Shown here piece by piece: positions 36,144 to 55,272 of a stretch of DNA of 64,000 bases. The notes beneath the pieces were generated by a model. It did no database searches. It was not told the origin of the DNA and was given only the letters and a program-made list of their open reading frames with translations. Both the position numbers and the translations under genes were made by a program. The stretch comes from Dryas octopetala (lineage: Eukaryota; Streptophyta; Magnoliopsida; Rosales; Rosaceae). The number at the start of each line of letters is the position of its first letter. Within the stretch, counting starts at the first letter, position 1. The DNA is taken from contig OY992833.1 of assembly GCA_963921425.1 (NCBI GenBank), forward strand, positions 4,528,501-4,592,500, in the 5' to 3' direction.

Positions 36144-36722
36144 GAGTGGTACTATTCCCACCTCTCATCTCTATTTTTCCACCCACCTTATTTTTTCACC
36201 CCTTATTAAATTTTAGAAATGCAACAATCTACTTATCCCACCCACATTATTCCCACAATACCCTTAACTTACAAACTCAATGACCCACCCCACCATCAAA
36301 CTCTTTTCCCACATTAGAAAACCAATTGTTTTTTTAATAGCCATCAGAAAACTCATTGAATCCTATAAGATTGAGTATTCATTTAATGCATATGGGTTAT
36401 TGTTGGAACTATATGGAGAAGGCTTTCGATAGACAATGAAAGATGAAGCAATTGTAAAAAAAGTAGGAGGATAAGGATTTAGAGTTGGCTCATTTCTTAG
36501 CAGTGTTGCACACCTTTTCTTCTTCGATCCTTCTTTAAAGTTTGATGCCATGGCAATCACCATGATTGAAAGTTAGCAGCAGCAAAATGATTAAAAATTG
36601 TTCTTTTAATTAATTAATATTTGTCCTTTTTGGTAATCTCACATAAAGATAAATTACTAATTAAAATTTTTATTAATCAGTGGGTGGAAAAATAGTAATG
36701 GTGGGTGGGAATAGCACCACTC
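36144..36722. mobile_element. MITE with GAGTGGT...ACCACTC ends and 8-bp duplication
   Basis: The left end is GAGTGGTACTATTCCCACC and the right end GGTGGGAATAGCACCACTC, inverted copies with one mismatch. The flanks are a perfect 8-bp duplication TTATAGAC (36136-36143 and 36723-36730). The second subterminal block TTTTTCCACCCAC is also inverted on the right (GTGGGTGGAAAAA). Length is 579 bp with no coding capacity. The end sequence and duplication length match the two palindromic elements at 25625 and 43299, so they probably share a transposase, likely hAT-type. Confidence 0.85.
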
Positions 36723-36730
36723 TTATAGAC

Positions 36731-38815
36731 AGGCACAAGAAGCTCAATATGACCACAATGACCCGAGCAATGAAATGCACGCTGACCACATGATTTGCAA
36801 CTGCATGATAAAAAAGAAAGAAAGAACAACTCCATCCACAACAAGTTCAAATGTGCGCACCTGCCGACCAGAAAACGAGAACTTAGAAAACAACATAGAT
36901 TCTTAATGAAGCTTATCAACACCTTCACTCGTATTGGAGAGATGAGTGTAGATGTGGGGTAAACAAGTTGTTGGGTATAGTTTAAGTTAATTATTTTTTA
37001 AAATTTTAAATTAAATGTTTGTCTTTAACAATCAATTTATATTAGAATAAAATTGGAAATTAACATGTCATTAGATTGTTGGGGCTACTAATAAAAAAAT
37101 TAGGTTCGAATAACGGCATCCTAAAATTATTTGTACAATTTTTTTTGTTACATTAGAACGAATCGAATCTTTGACTTAACCTAATTCTAACTATTATCCC
37201 ACTCATCTTTACTACTTGAACTAACTATAGAAATTTACTATTTTTACCATCTTAACTGACCACTTGTATATCATTTTTAATAGAGGTAAGACTCACATGT
37301 CTAGACCTAAGTCGCAACTCTATTAAAAAGATGGTGGTCAATTGAAAATAGCTCCAAAAAAAATATGGACAATTTTAAGTAACAACGTCTATTCTTAAGT
37401 TTTCTTGACACATAATTCTATTAATTCGAAGAATTCTAAGTATGAAAAAAGTAAATCATTTTTGTACCGTAAGATATTAAAAAGTTCTCAGCTCACATTT
37501 TTTATGCTCATGTGTGCACACATTTTGCATTATTATAATAGATTTCTCAATTTAAATGAGACACATCTCTATTAACGTTGTTTGACCACAAACAAATCTC
37601 TATTAACGCTTATGTGGAAGGGCAGATGTCTATCAGCGTCTTCGTAGTAATGAGAATATTTCTGAACTTTACATTCAGTATTACACCACGCCAATATAAC
37701 AAAGCTTACGATCTCTCTGTATTTTGTTTTACTTAAATTACTTATTGTATATCCATGCAACGATCTTGTTTTACTTAAATTACCTATTGTATATCTATGC
37801 AACGATCTGATTAAGGATTTAATCAAAAGAAAGAAATTAACACCTCAACGAAAAATTATAAGATATAACCAATATATCGTCACGTGGTATAACCAATTCA
37901 ATGTGTAAAGGTATTACTAAACGATGTGTTTATATTAGTAGAATATAATATTAATAACATCCACTCATATTATAACAAATAGACTGTTTATACTTCGTGT
38001 CAATATAACTATTATACAGAATAATTTATCCACATCAACCATCCAATTGTCTTGGCCTTTTAACAGACAATTTGCTTTTTAACATTAAAATTTGACTCGA
38101 ATGCGTTTGATATATCAGTAAGATAAGGAACTAAGACTATCGAAAAAGACATCAGATTAGCCTGTAATTTCAAAGAGATCGAGTTACTAAATCCAGTGGA
38201 AATGAAAATGGCCTCAGTACTTTCCACACAACTCATACTGTGACATCTTATAAGGGCAACATTCAATAACATTAATGTGCTTATAGTCATAACTCAACCT
38301 GAATGAAAATTCAAACCTTTTTTGGGGCCTAAAGTATTTAAGAATAAATACAACCTAACTTCATGAATCCATACTGAGTATAACTTAAAAATTCAGACAG
38401 ACACACAAGAAATGGCCTCCTAAGTCCTGACCTGGTTGGTTGAATACAAAAAGAAAAGGTAAAATAGATCTCACAAAACAAAACATCCTCCTGACTGAGC
38501 TCCACTGCTGAAGCAGGGAAGCCTCTATTTAAGTTACATTCTCGACATACCTTTCTTTCCACGTATATCAAACTCTCGTTTCATCTGTGTCCCTTATTCA
38601 ATCAAGGAAGTACCTTCCCCGCACCCCAAAGAATGTTGTGAGCTTTTTTTTCCTTATTAAAAGAATGTGGGGTCTGACCTCATCTTTAGATACATCGGAA
38701 AGAAAGGAAAACAACCGAATGAAACAGGAGGACGAGAGGGGATAGAAATTTTAAACCAAGTAAACTTCCCCACACCAAAATCTGTGTTGCTGAAATCCGA
38801 AACTCTATCCGGCTC
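36731..38815. other. Intergenic spacer before the SEC23 3' end
   Basis: AT-rich. A direct repeat of about 50 bp (GATCTTGTTTTACTTAAATTAC / CTATTGTATATC variants) occurs at about 37710-37810. The last few hundred bases should hold the SEC23 3' untranslated region. No further gene is seen. Confidence 0.4.
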
Positions 38816-47095
<8,280 letters not shown>

Positions 47096-47500
47096 TTTTG
47101 TCTCTCAAATTGGGTTGAATTGTGAAGGGGGGGTTTTGGGGTTTGATCGGATTGGGAATGGAACTGGTTTTTTTTCTGGGTTTTTTTTTTTTTTTTTTTT
47201 TTTGGTTTTTTGGGTTTTCTTTGATCGATTTTTGGGACGAGAAGGCGACGACCCCTTGAGAAAGGAGAGAGAAAGGGGTCTCACCGCAATCCGAATTGCA
47301 AGTGAAGTGAGCGAGAGACGAGAGAGAGAGAGAAGAGACGGAGAAATTGGAGGTTGGTATGATGTATGGTAATGGTTTGGTGTCAAAGGTGCGTGTGTTA
47401 TGGTGTCAAGGGGTTTCGATTTTGGAAGGAGCCAGCGATCAGGAATGTTACTAGTCTTCTTTTTGTGTGTGTGTTATATATATATATATATGAGATCTTG
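47096..47500 (-). promoter_or_regulatory. SEC23 5' leader and presumed promoter region
   Basis: Immediately upstream of the SEC23 start codon. It contains a long A run on the coding strand (47179-47203 as T on plus), purine/pyrimidine-rich stretches typical of plant leaders, and a TA repeat (TATATATATATATATATG near 47476-47493). I cannot fix the transcription start. Confidence 0.4.
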
Positions 47501-48944
47501 TGTTTTCATTCCCGGTCTTCTTTTCTGTACCATCAAACTCCAAATAGGATTTTCATACATCCTTAAAGTACAAATAGCATTAGTATCTTGGTGTCTTATC
47601 AAATTGATACAAATCAAAATACGACTCCCACACATAAATAAGAATAAGGTGACAATGTGCATTCTAACTTTAGTAATTAAGAATATTTACCTCTATATTT
47701 GAAGATATATAATTATCATCTCAAAACCATTTGAATATATTATTATCAACTCAAATATAAAATTGTTTGTGTGCTTATGTTGTGTATGGTTTTGACTAGT
47801 TTATAGGATCAGTTTAGATTTCGATTATTAAGTTTTTTATTAATGATTTCTACACATCTTGTAGGTACATTTTGCAAAAATTCTATACAAAGTAGTAGTT
47901 TGATCATGTTTTTATGATTTTTTTCAACTTTTGTACGAATTTAAAATGATACTTTAAGCAGTGGTAAAAAAAAATGATACTTTAAGACATGTTTTCCTAT
48001 TTTGGAAAAATTATGCCAAATATATATTGTGAAATCTATGTCTATATAGTTAATAGTAATCCTTGAGTCATCACAATTAAAAGCCAGCAACCCTAATAGG
48101 TTGTGGTCCAACCCAAACTTATAATTTTTTCCTTATCCCAACTTGCAAACCATAAGTCTTAACTCAATTAACCCGCAATAGCCTTTAGGTTTGTAAAAAT
48201 GTTCAGGCCCGATGGGCCGACTCAAGCACAGTCCTATTTTTACATCTATGGCTGGCTTTGCCCGTTTGCACAAATCGAGATTGAACCATTCGTGTTTTTT
48301 GTTTTTCTCTAGCATGGCATGTGACTTCACACAAACTCAACCTGCATCATTCAAATAATATGTATTTTGGGAAATAAAAAATAATATGAAAATAAACTGA
48401 GGGACCGGCCAACTTGTGCTTTTGACCTAATAATAATCTAATTAATTTTAATTAGAATTTATCCTCACATTAAGCTCATGCTACAACACTCACACTAAAA
48501 TTATATAGTCTTAATGAGACGTAATAGATTTATAGCAAATAAAATTCATGACTTGCATCTCCCTAATGCAAGACTAGGAGTGGGCATGAGCAAGTTGGGC
48601 GGGTTAAACAGTCTACCCATGCTTATCCAAGTTACATGTTTTGTTTGTGCAACCCATGAAACCCTAGGAAGCCATAAAAGGTTTGTCCATGTTTGTCCAA
48701 ATTAGTCGTTCCTTGGGTTTTTCGGATTGCCCAAATTATGAAATTTTGAACACGCTAGACAAAACAAGTTAACAATAAACTTCCAAAAACTAATTCAAAA
48801 AGATTTAAATGGTTAAGAAATAATACTAAATGGTTGAATAGTTTCTTGAAACAAGAGTGATATATCTCTAAACCCTAGTGATATACGTTTCTACTTGTTC
48901 AAAAAAAAATTTAAACTAATAATATTTATGCATGCATTATAAGA
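47501..48944. other. Non-coding, nothing firmly recognised
   Basis: AT-rich. A segment with GGCCCGATGGGCCG near 48210 and GTTGGGCGGGTT near 48594 resembles dispersed non-autonomous DNA-element sequence but has no definable ends. No gene is seen. Confidence 0.35.
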
Positions 48945-49600
48945 TTACACTTTTTTTTTTGTTTTTTGTTTTTTTTTTTGTTTTTTGTAAACTGGAAAAT
49001 TTATTCAAGAGAAGCTAAAAGGTTACAAGGTCTATAGAAAGGCAACACTCCAACCAAGGAGGAGCCGAACCCTCCCAATGCCACAAACACTTACTATGCA
49101 TTGCAAAACTAGTCAAAGTATGCCCACCACATTAAATGAATGCAATAGATACTACCAACCAAAAATTGAAAATTAAGTGATAAACTCTTAGCCTCCTCCA
49201 AAATGTGCTCGTGCAGAGCCAAATCATCTTCTGCACAACGAAGCCAAGATATAATTGCCTGCTCATCCAACTCTATTACAACATAAGTGAACCCTGCATC
49301 TAAGACAAATTGCATCATGTACATAACTGCAAAAATTTCTCCTACTAAAGAGAAGAGATACCTTGCAAGGGAAAGATCATTGCCACCTCAACTTCCCTTT
49401 GGAAATTCCTAAGAACAACCCCAATACCTTTATCCCCTAAAATGGAATCAAAAGCACCATCGATGTTTAACTTGAACTCGTTCTCATAGGGTGGCTGCCA
49501 AGTGATGTTAGACAAACCCCCCAACATGAGAGGAAACATAAGATCGGCCCCAAACAACACTCACCATGCACAACAATATTCTTGATTGACCAACCAAATC
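48945..49600 (-). pseudogene. LINE-type retrotransposon 3' fragment with RNase H domain
   Basis: Read on the minus strand, the upper part (about 49560-49345) shows KLNIDGAFDS ... GIGVVLRN, the start of an RVT_3-type RNase H fold with its catalytic Asp. A frameshift near 49340 follows. The next part (49324-49109) gives DAGFTYVVIELDEQAIISWL. The end (about 49110-49015) gives APPWLECCLSIDL before a stop. The homopolymer at 48951-48987 (T-rich on plus) corresponds to a decayed poly(A) tail. This is the 3' end of a truncated plant L1-type LINE or a related RNase H-like gene. The tail favours a LINE. Confidence 0.75.
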
Positions 49601-52600
49601 CTTTACACGATATAAAAAAATTGTGCAACATCCACACATAATAACTGAAAGTGCATGAGATAGACTAAGATGTGACTAAAATGGGGACTTAGGCACTCAC
49701 AATCTTTTCTCAAACTCTTAGTGAATAAGTTAGGGATAGGAATGAGTCGATTTTTATCCGACAACCGACCCATTTTTTGGAGTCAGTTGGTATCAATCGA
49801 ATTGTTGAAGTTGATTCGGTTGGCGGTTGTAAAAATAAGAGAAAGTCGGTTAGCCGACCTGACCCATGCAACCAACCTTATGTAAAAAATATGGGCCTTT
49901 GTACGTTGTTTAGGGTGTCTGTGTGTGAAAAAAATACCAATCACCCAGGCCTAGGCCCAACCCAATCTCAGCCCTATCAAACTCTCACTCTCTATCTCAT
50001 CTCTATTCTCTCCTTCGATTTCGCCTCTCGACTATCTCCTTTCTCAGTCTCACATCTTCTCTCATCAATCAGTCTTCTTTCTCGTCGGCGACCAAGAACT
50101 TCGTTGCGCTCATCACCTGCTACAACGACCACAACGTTGACCTCCCCTACCTCTGCTCAGCTCGTCACTTTCTCTGTCTCTCAGACTCTCAGTTGCCCAA
50201 ACCTAAATCTCTAATAAGTAATCATGTAAGTCCATCTCCATTAACCATAAATTTTGCTTCTATGGTAATGAAAAGTTGAAGGTTGTGACCTTTACGACGA
50301 CTCCGGCGGCGATTCTTAGTGGGTATTGCTCCCCACTTTTTGCTCTACCTACCCATGTCTTTGCTTGGGTCCAATTTCAATCGAGTCAAAAAGCCCCAAT
50401 TTGAAACCCTAGAACTCACCGCTACCTCCATTGTTCCTGGCGACTCTGACCTACTTGGGTGTCGGTTTGGGTATTATCTCACTCCTCTTTCTGGTTCCTT
50501 TCTATTGAGTGAGCTAATTGATTGATTAGGAAACTAAAAATTTAATTCTTTGTTTAGGAACCCTATGCCACCGTGAGCATCACCACAAGCGGCGGTGATT
50601 GAGGTTGACTACTTGTGCACTCTGTGTTTCTTTGATTTTGCAGGATCAATCAAAACCCAGCCATAGCCCCAATACCTTGTGATTCTGATTTTGAAAGAAA
50701 AACCAGTTTTGGAAAATTTTTTGTATTCAACATACACAAACTCGAGACCCACTTGTTTTGAAATAAGAATTTGATTTGGTTTTGAAATTGGAAAATTAAA
50801 ATGATTAGTTTAATTTGGTTGTTTTATTTTGAAATAAAGGAAAATAAGGATTTTGTCTAAAATGGGACTTTAAATTGATTTGTAAAAATAAAGTTGATTT
50901 TGAGACAAAACTTAGAACCGAACTAAGCCCAAGGGTATTTTAGTCTTTTCCCACCAAAAGTTCGTATGTCCAAGTTCCTGAGAAGTTGACCCTACTTATT
51001 CATTAAGTCTAATCCATTAGTTTCAGATTAGAAAGACCTTGGCAAGTAATCCTAGATCCTCAATTTGATCTAGGGACGTTTTGGTCATTTCACCATTCTC
51101 TTTTGAAATTTGTACTCTTGTCATCTCGAAGTTTAGACTTCCGTTAACTTAAATTGACTCTTTTGTCCCTTGTTTGTTTTCAAGGGTACTCAGTTGACTT
51201 ATCCAATTCTCGCAACGCGCATCTTTGAGTCGGTTGCTGAGAAAGCTTTTTAAAGGTTTCGTTTGGAACTCAGGTGGGGAACCACTGTCCTTTGTATTTT
51301 GCGTATTTTATTGAGTGTTTATTTTTGAATAAGATGTTCATTTATGATTATAATTGGATTATCTGATTTTGATAATTTGTTGAGAGCTTTGGCTAATATG
51401 TGAATTGGTGTTTCCATTGTGTTTGTTCTAGAGGTATTTGAGATTTTAACACACTCGCGACGGACGTTGAGATTTCAAGTATTTTCAGGGCAAGTGTCTT
51501 TGGTACATACCTTGTTTGGAATGCTAGAAGTAAAGAGAATTGGATAATGAACTCAATAACTGGATTAATTGATTTACATGGTTGACCGTTTTGGTCAGAA
51601 ATTGATTTGTTAAGCAGTGATTCCATGGTTGACCACTTTTTGTCTGAATGTGATTTGTTAATCAAACTGTAGAGTTGGATTTGCCACGATGGTTATTTGA
51701 ATTTCATGTTTTATGTGCGATATCATTTATAAATTTTTTACCTATTCGATGATGTGCACATAATTTATTTTAATGTTGCTTGTGAAGGAAAATAAACTAG
51801 ATTAAGGTTTTCATAATTTAATTAAGTATTAGATCTTTCACCTAGATTAAAGGCTAACAACATGTGTTTGCTAATTAATTAAAATGAATTAGGACACACT
51901 CTAGAGATTTCACGTAATTTTCCGATCTTGTTAATGCGTACTCTATCTTACATAACTAGGACTCATAATTGGATTAACAAGTTACTTGGTAACAAAGACA
52001 TATGACGATTGATAAATATTTTCCACATATTCTTGATGGGAAAATATCTCTAGTACGATCAAACTAATGGAGAAAATCAGATTTTCTTATGGGTCTACTC
52101 AATGTGAACATCTCTGACTTCCTAACAAGATATTAGTGGATTTTCTCAGTAACAGCTGTAGCTCGTTTTATCAAAACGAATCTCCATTTACTTTGATGAG
52201 ATCAATGTTGATATTTTCTCATTGGGAATTGTGTTTGTTTTATTGAATTGGAAAGTGTGCATCACCATGGTTCTTGGAATTGTAATATCACATTTTGTGA
52301 TTGAATGTGTTGTGACCTGGGAGTAAAGGGTCACGAAAAGTGATGACCTTGGGTTTCGATCCCCTAAACCTCCGGAGGTGTACGTACGGACGAGCTGGTC
52401 GAATTGTCCTTCTTGGGAGGCTAGCTTAAGGGGTGTTACCATGAAATGGATACTCACGCTACATTACTAGATGTTGTTGGGTAAGTGTAGCTGAGCCGTT
52501 AAAGTGGTCGGTCATTGAGTTATTGCTCTTGAATATTTGAGCTACTCCCATTTTGGGAATTTGATTGATATTCCCGCATTGGGATTTGGATTGGTACTCC

Positions 52601-53360
52601 CGTTTTGGGACTTGGATTGGTGTCATGCTACCTTAATGTATTGACGGTACTGACATTCTACTTCAAACTTTCCAGGTACGCTTTATGACTTGTGTGTGAC
52701 CTGTGATGTGGTATATGTTGCTGGTATTTCTTAATGCTACACTTAACTATGATTTGTTATAAGTGTTTAATCATGTTATATGATCTTGATTATGTGTGTT
52801 TTTGAGTTGGTATTCACTCACACGATCTTTAAAAGCTTACTAGGTTTTTCATGTGACCTGGTACACCATTCAATGGCGTAATCGGTCATTTTGCAGAGAA
52901 CTTATGAATGATCAGAGTAGTGCAACATGAAGGCATGGCAGTGGCCGAGCTGAACAAAGATTTATATTTTGTACTTACAAATCATTTTAATGAGTTTATT
53001 ATTATTTTTGACTCACTGATTTTATCCGCTATTTTGAGGTTCCATTTTATTTGAGTAAGGTGTCACTTTCAAATTATTTGAATGATTTACTTATTTTAAA
53101 TTTTGGGCCTAATATTTTAAATAAGTAACTAGCTTTACACCTCTATAAAGAGCTCACGAGCCTAAGTACCTCGCTCCTTGTGTGCACTTGGTTCTACCTA
53201 AATTTTTTGGTAGTTGAGTTTTTCTTAGCCTTGTATTATTTAGTTAATATGGGAATGGATAATCAAGGGATAATTATTCGTTCTTGTGTTAATTAAATGA
53301 TACGGCGGTAGCGGCCTCAAACCTTCTAGGCCAAGGTCTGGGATCCTACACGTCAGCAAA
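49601..53360. other. Long repeat-like region without recognisable coding sequence
   Basis: At 49740-50220 there is a leader-like C/T-rich segment with a 145-codon plus-strand frame (49777-50214), serine/threonine/proline rich with no known domain. From about 50860 to 53350 the composition and phrases such as GGGTATTTTAGTC, TTTCGATCCCCTAAACC and a terminal GGTCTGGGATCCTACA resemble the long non-coding LTRs of plant gypsy elements. I found neither a matching second LTR nor a target duplication. Three ATT/CCC-rich sub-repeats (TCCCGCATTGGGA / TCCCGTTTTGGGA) occur near 52550-52610. Confidence 0.35.
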
Positions 53361-54336
53361 AATTTGTTAAGTTTTGATAATACAACCGGTCTTTAGACTT
53401 GAGATGCCACAGTTGTCTTTGTGTTTTGTCGCTATGCTTTGATTGTATCACAAGGCTAAATTCCTGGAGTTTAGTGAAAGATGTTGATTGGGTATAGTCA
53501 CTGACGTATGAGGGGAGTGTGTTCAACATAGGATCTATCACTCCTGGTAATAGGGGAGATATTCCGAGAGACAATAGATGTTTAGATTCAGGAATCTTTG
53601 GCCAAAGTATTAGATCATGGAAACAAGGTTTCATGGTCGAATAGAATCTATACATACGTGTTGGGCCTCAAAGATTTTGCTATGGTTGACGGAATTTCAT
53701 ACCCGACCATAATTCAAGAACATAGAATGATAGAGAGACTGTATTGTATTGCAATCGAAGACGAAATAGGTTCTTCTCTCTTTCGGTTAATCCGAGTAGT
53801 CATGACACTTTGCTAGGCGTCAATCTTGACTTGTGGAGACCAAAGGGTAAAATAATAATTTTACCCAAATTAGGTTATTTTGATAACATGTCACAATCGA
53901 CTGCCGAATTCAATTGGAATCTAAGAGATCACACGCCAATAGATGTGAAATGGTATTGAAAATGAGCTTGAACATAATTAATTAATGGGTTAATTAATTG
54001 GGCTTAAATGATTATAGAAATGATATTAAAATGATGAACTTTTAGGCTTATTAATTAATTAAATTAAATAATTAATTATCAAATCACATGGACCAACTAA
54101 TTTGGTTCACAAGACTAGGTGGTCAGCCCCACCATTAGTGGAATAATGGCTTCCACTTAAGTCTATAAATATGGGTTTATAGTCAAGTTGTCTGACTATG
54201 TGAAACTCTAGAGAAATCATTATACGTTTTTTCTATCAAAAGGTCATTCTTTAGCACTCTCATTCTCCAGAGAGTTCAATCCCTCCATCTCTTCCTAGCG
54301 TGGACTAATTATAGGTCATACATATTTGTGTGACTA
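53361..54336. other. Non-coding, nothing recognised
   Basis: Open frames of 70-100 codons on both strands overlap each other and show no domain. The sequence leads directly into the copia insertion site. Confidence 0.35.
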
Positions 54337-54341
54337 GAATG

Positions 54342-54466
54342 TGTTGAGAGTAATGTGGAGCAATGTCCCACATCGGAAAACTAAGGCTTAGCATATGTGC
54401 TTATAAGTCTTGGGCCTCTCCACCCATTAGCCAATTGGTTTTGGGTTGGATGCTCTAATTCTTTCA
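54342..54466 (+). repeat. 5' LTR of the short-LTR copia element
   Basis: 125 bp, TGTTGAGAG...TTTCA. It is identical to the 3' copy except for one T/A difference four bases from its end. Confidence 0.95.
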
Positions 54467-54478
54467 TGGTATCAGAGC
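54467..54478 (+). promoter_or_regulatory. Primer binding site (initiator tRNA-Met)
   Basis: TGGTATCAGAGC immediately after the 5' LTR. Confidence 0.92.
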
Positions 54479-55196
54479 ATGGTTCTATGAACTGGGCTTT
54501 TTTACTTGATTTCTAGGTTTAGTTTTATTTACCTATCCTACTGGTTTTGGAAGAATTTTTTCCAGAAAAATTCTATTATTCTACCTAGTTGTTGATTGTT
54601 CCTTTCCGCTGCAAAACCTGCCACCGTCGTTGGCTCTCTGTTCACTGACGTCGCTCGCTGCATACATCTGCTGCCTGCCTCTGCTGCATCTGCCGCTCCA
54701 AGTCGATCTCCGGTCGTCGTTCCTCTGCCGCCGGCGACTCCGATCTCGCGTCCATCTCTCCGATCTCGCATCTACCCCACGCCAGCCTCTCGGTCCAGTT
54801 GGTCCTGCTGTGCGACGGTCTGAGTGAAGGTGGTGCGACTGGCCTGTGTGGGTGCCTTTTCTCGCCGAGCCCAGCCACGCTCCTAGAGCCCAGCCCGTCC
54901 GCCTACCTGTGCGCGCCAACCCCTCCAGAAACGCCGACCACTTCCCGAGCGTCGTCTGCTCACTAGTGCGCCGATCTCTCACTCGCTGTGACGCCGTTCG
55001 CAGTGACCTCCATTGCTTGCTGGTCTGGGTGCGCCGCTGTGACGCCGAGTCCTTGCTGATCTGTGCTCTTTCTTTCCTTCGTTGCCAGATTGAACCAAGG
55101 ACTTATTGGACTTTGATTGTTACACAAAACCAACATAGCACAAGGGACCGGTACATCACTTTTTTTTTCCCTTTCCTTTGTTATTTCATATTTAAC

Positions 55197-55199
<3 letters not shown>

Positions 55200-55245
<46 letters not shown>
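55200..55245 (+). repeat. 46-nt A homopolymer at the leader/ORF junction
   Basis: An uninterrupted A run between the element's leader and its truncated coding region, in the sense orientation. In forward translation it would encode a lysine run. I do not think it is translated. Confidence 0.95.
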
Positions 55246-55247
<2 letters not shown>

Positions 55248-55272
55248 AAGGAAATTTTTAGATACTCAAGAT

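Noticed and set aside
49777..50214. 145-codon frame with a C/T-rich leader-like sequence
   Set aside because: No recognisable domain; the Ser/Thr/Pro content reflects pyrimidine-rich DNA. Kept only as part of an unassigned region.
55117..55272. Copia frame starting at 55117 and passing through a lysine run
   Set aside because: It would translate the 46-nt A tract; an ATG at 55273 gives a more plausible start.
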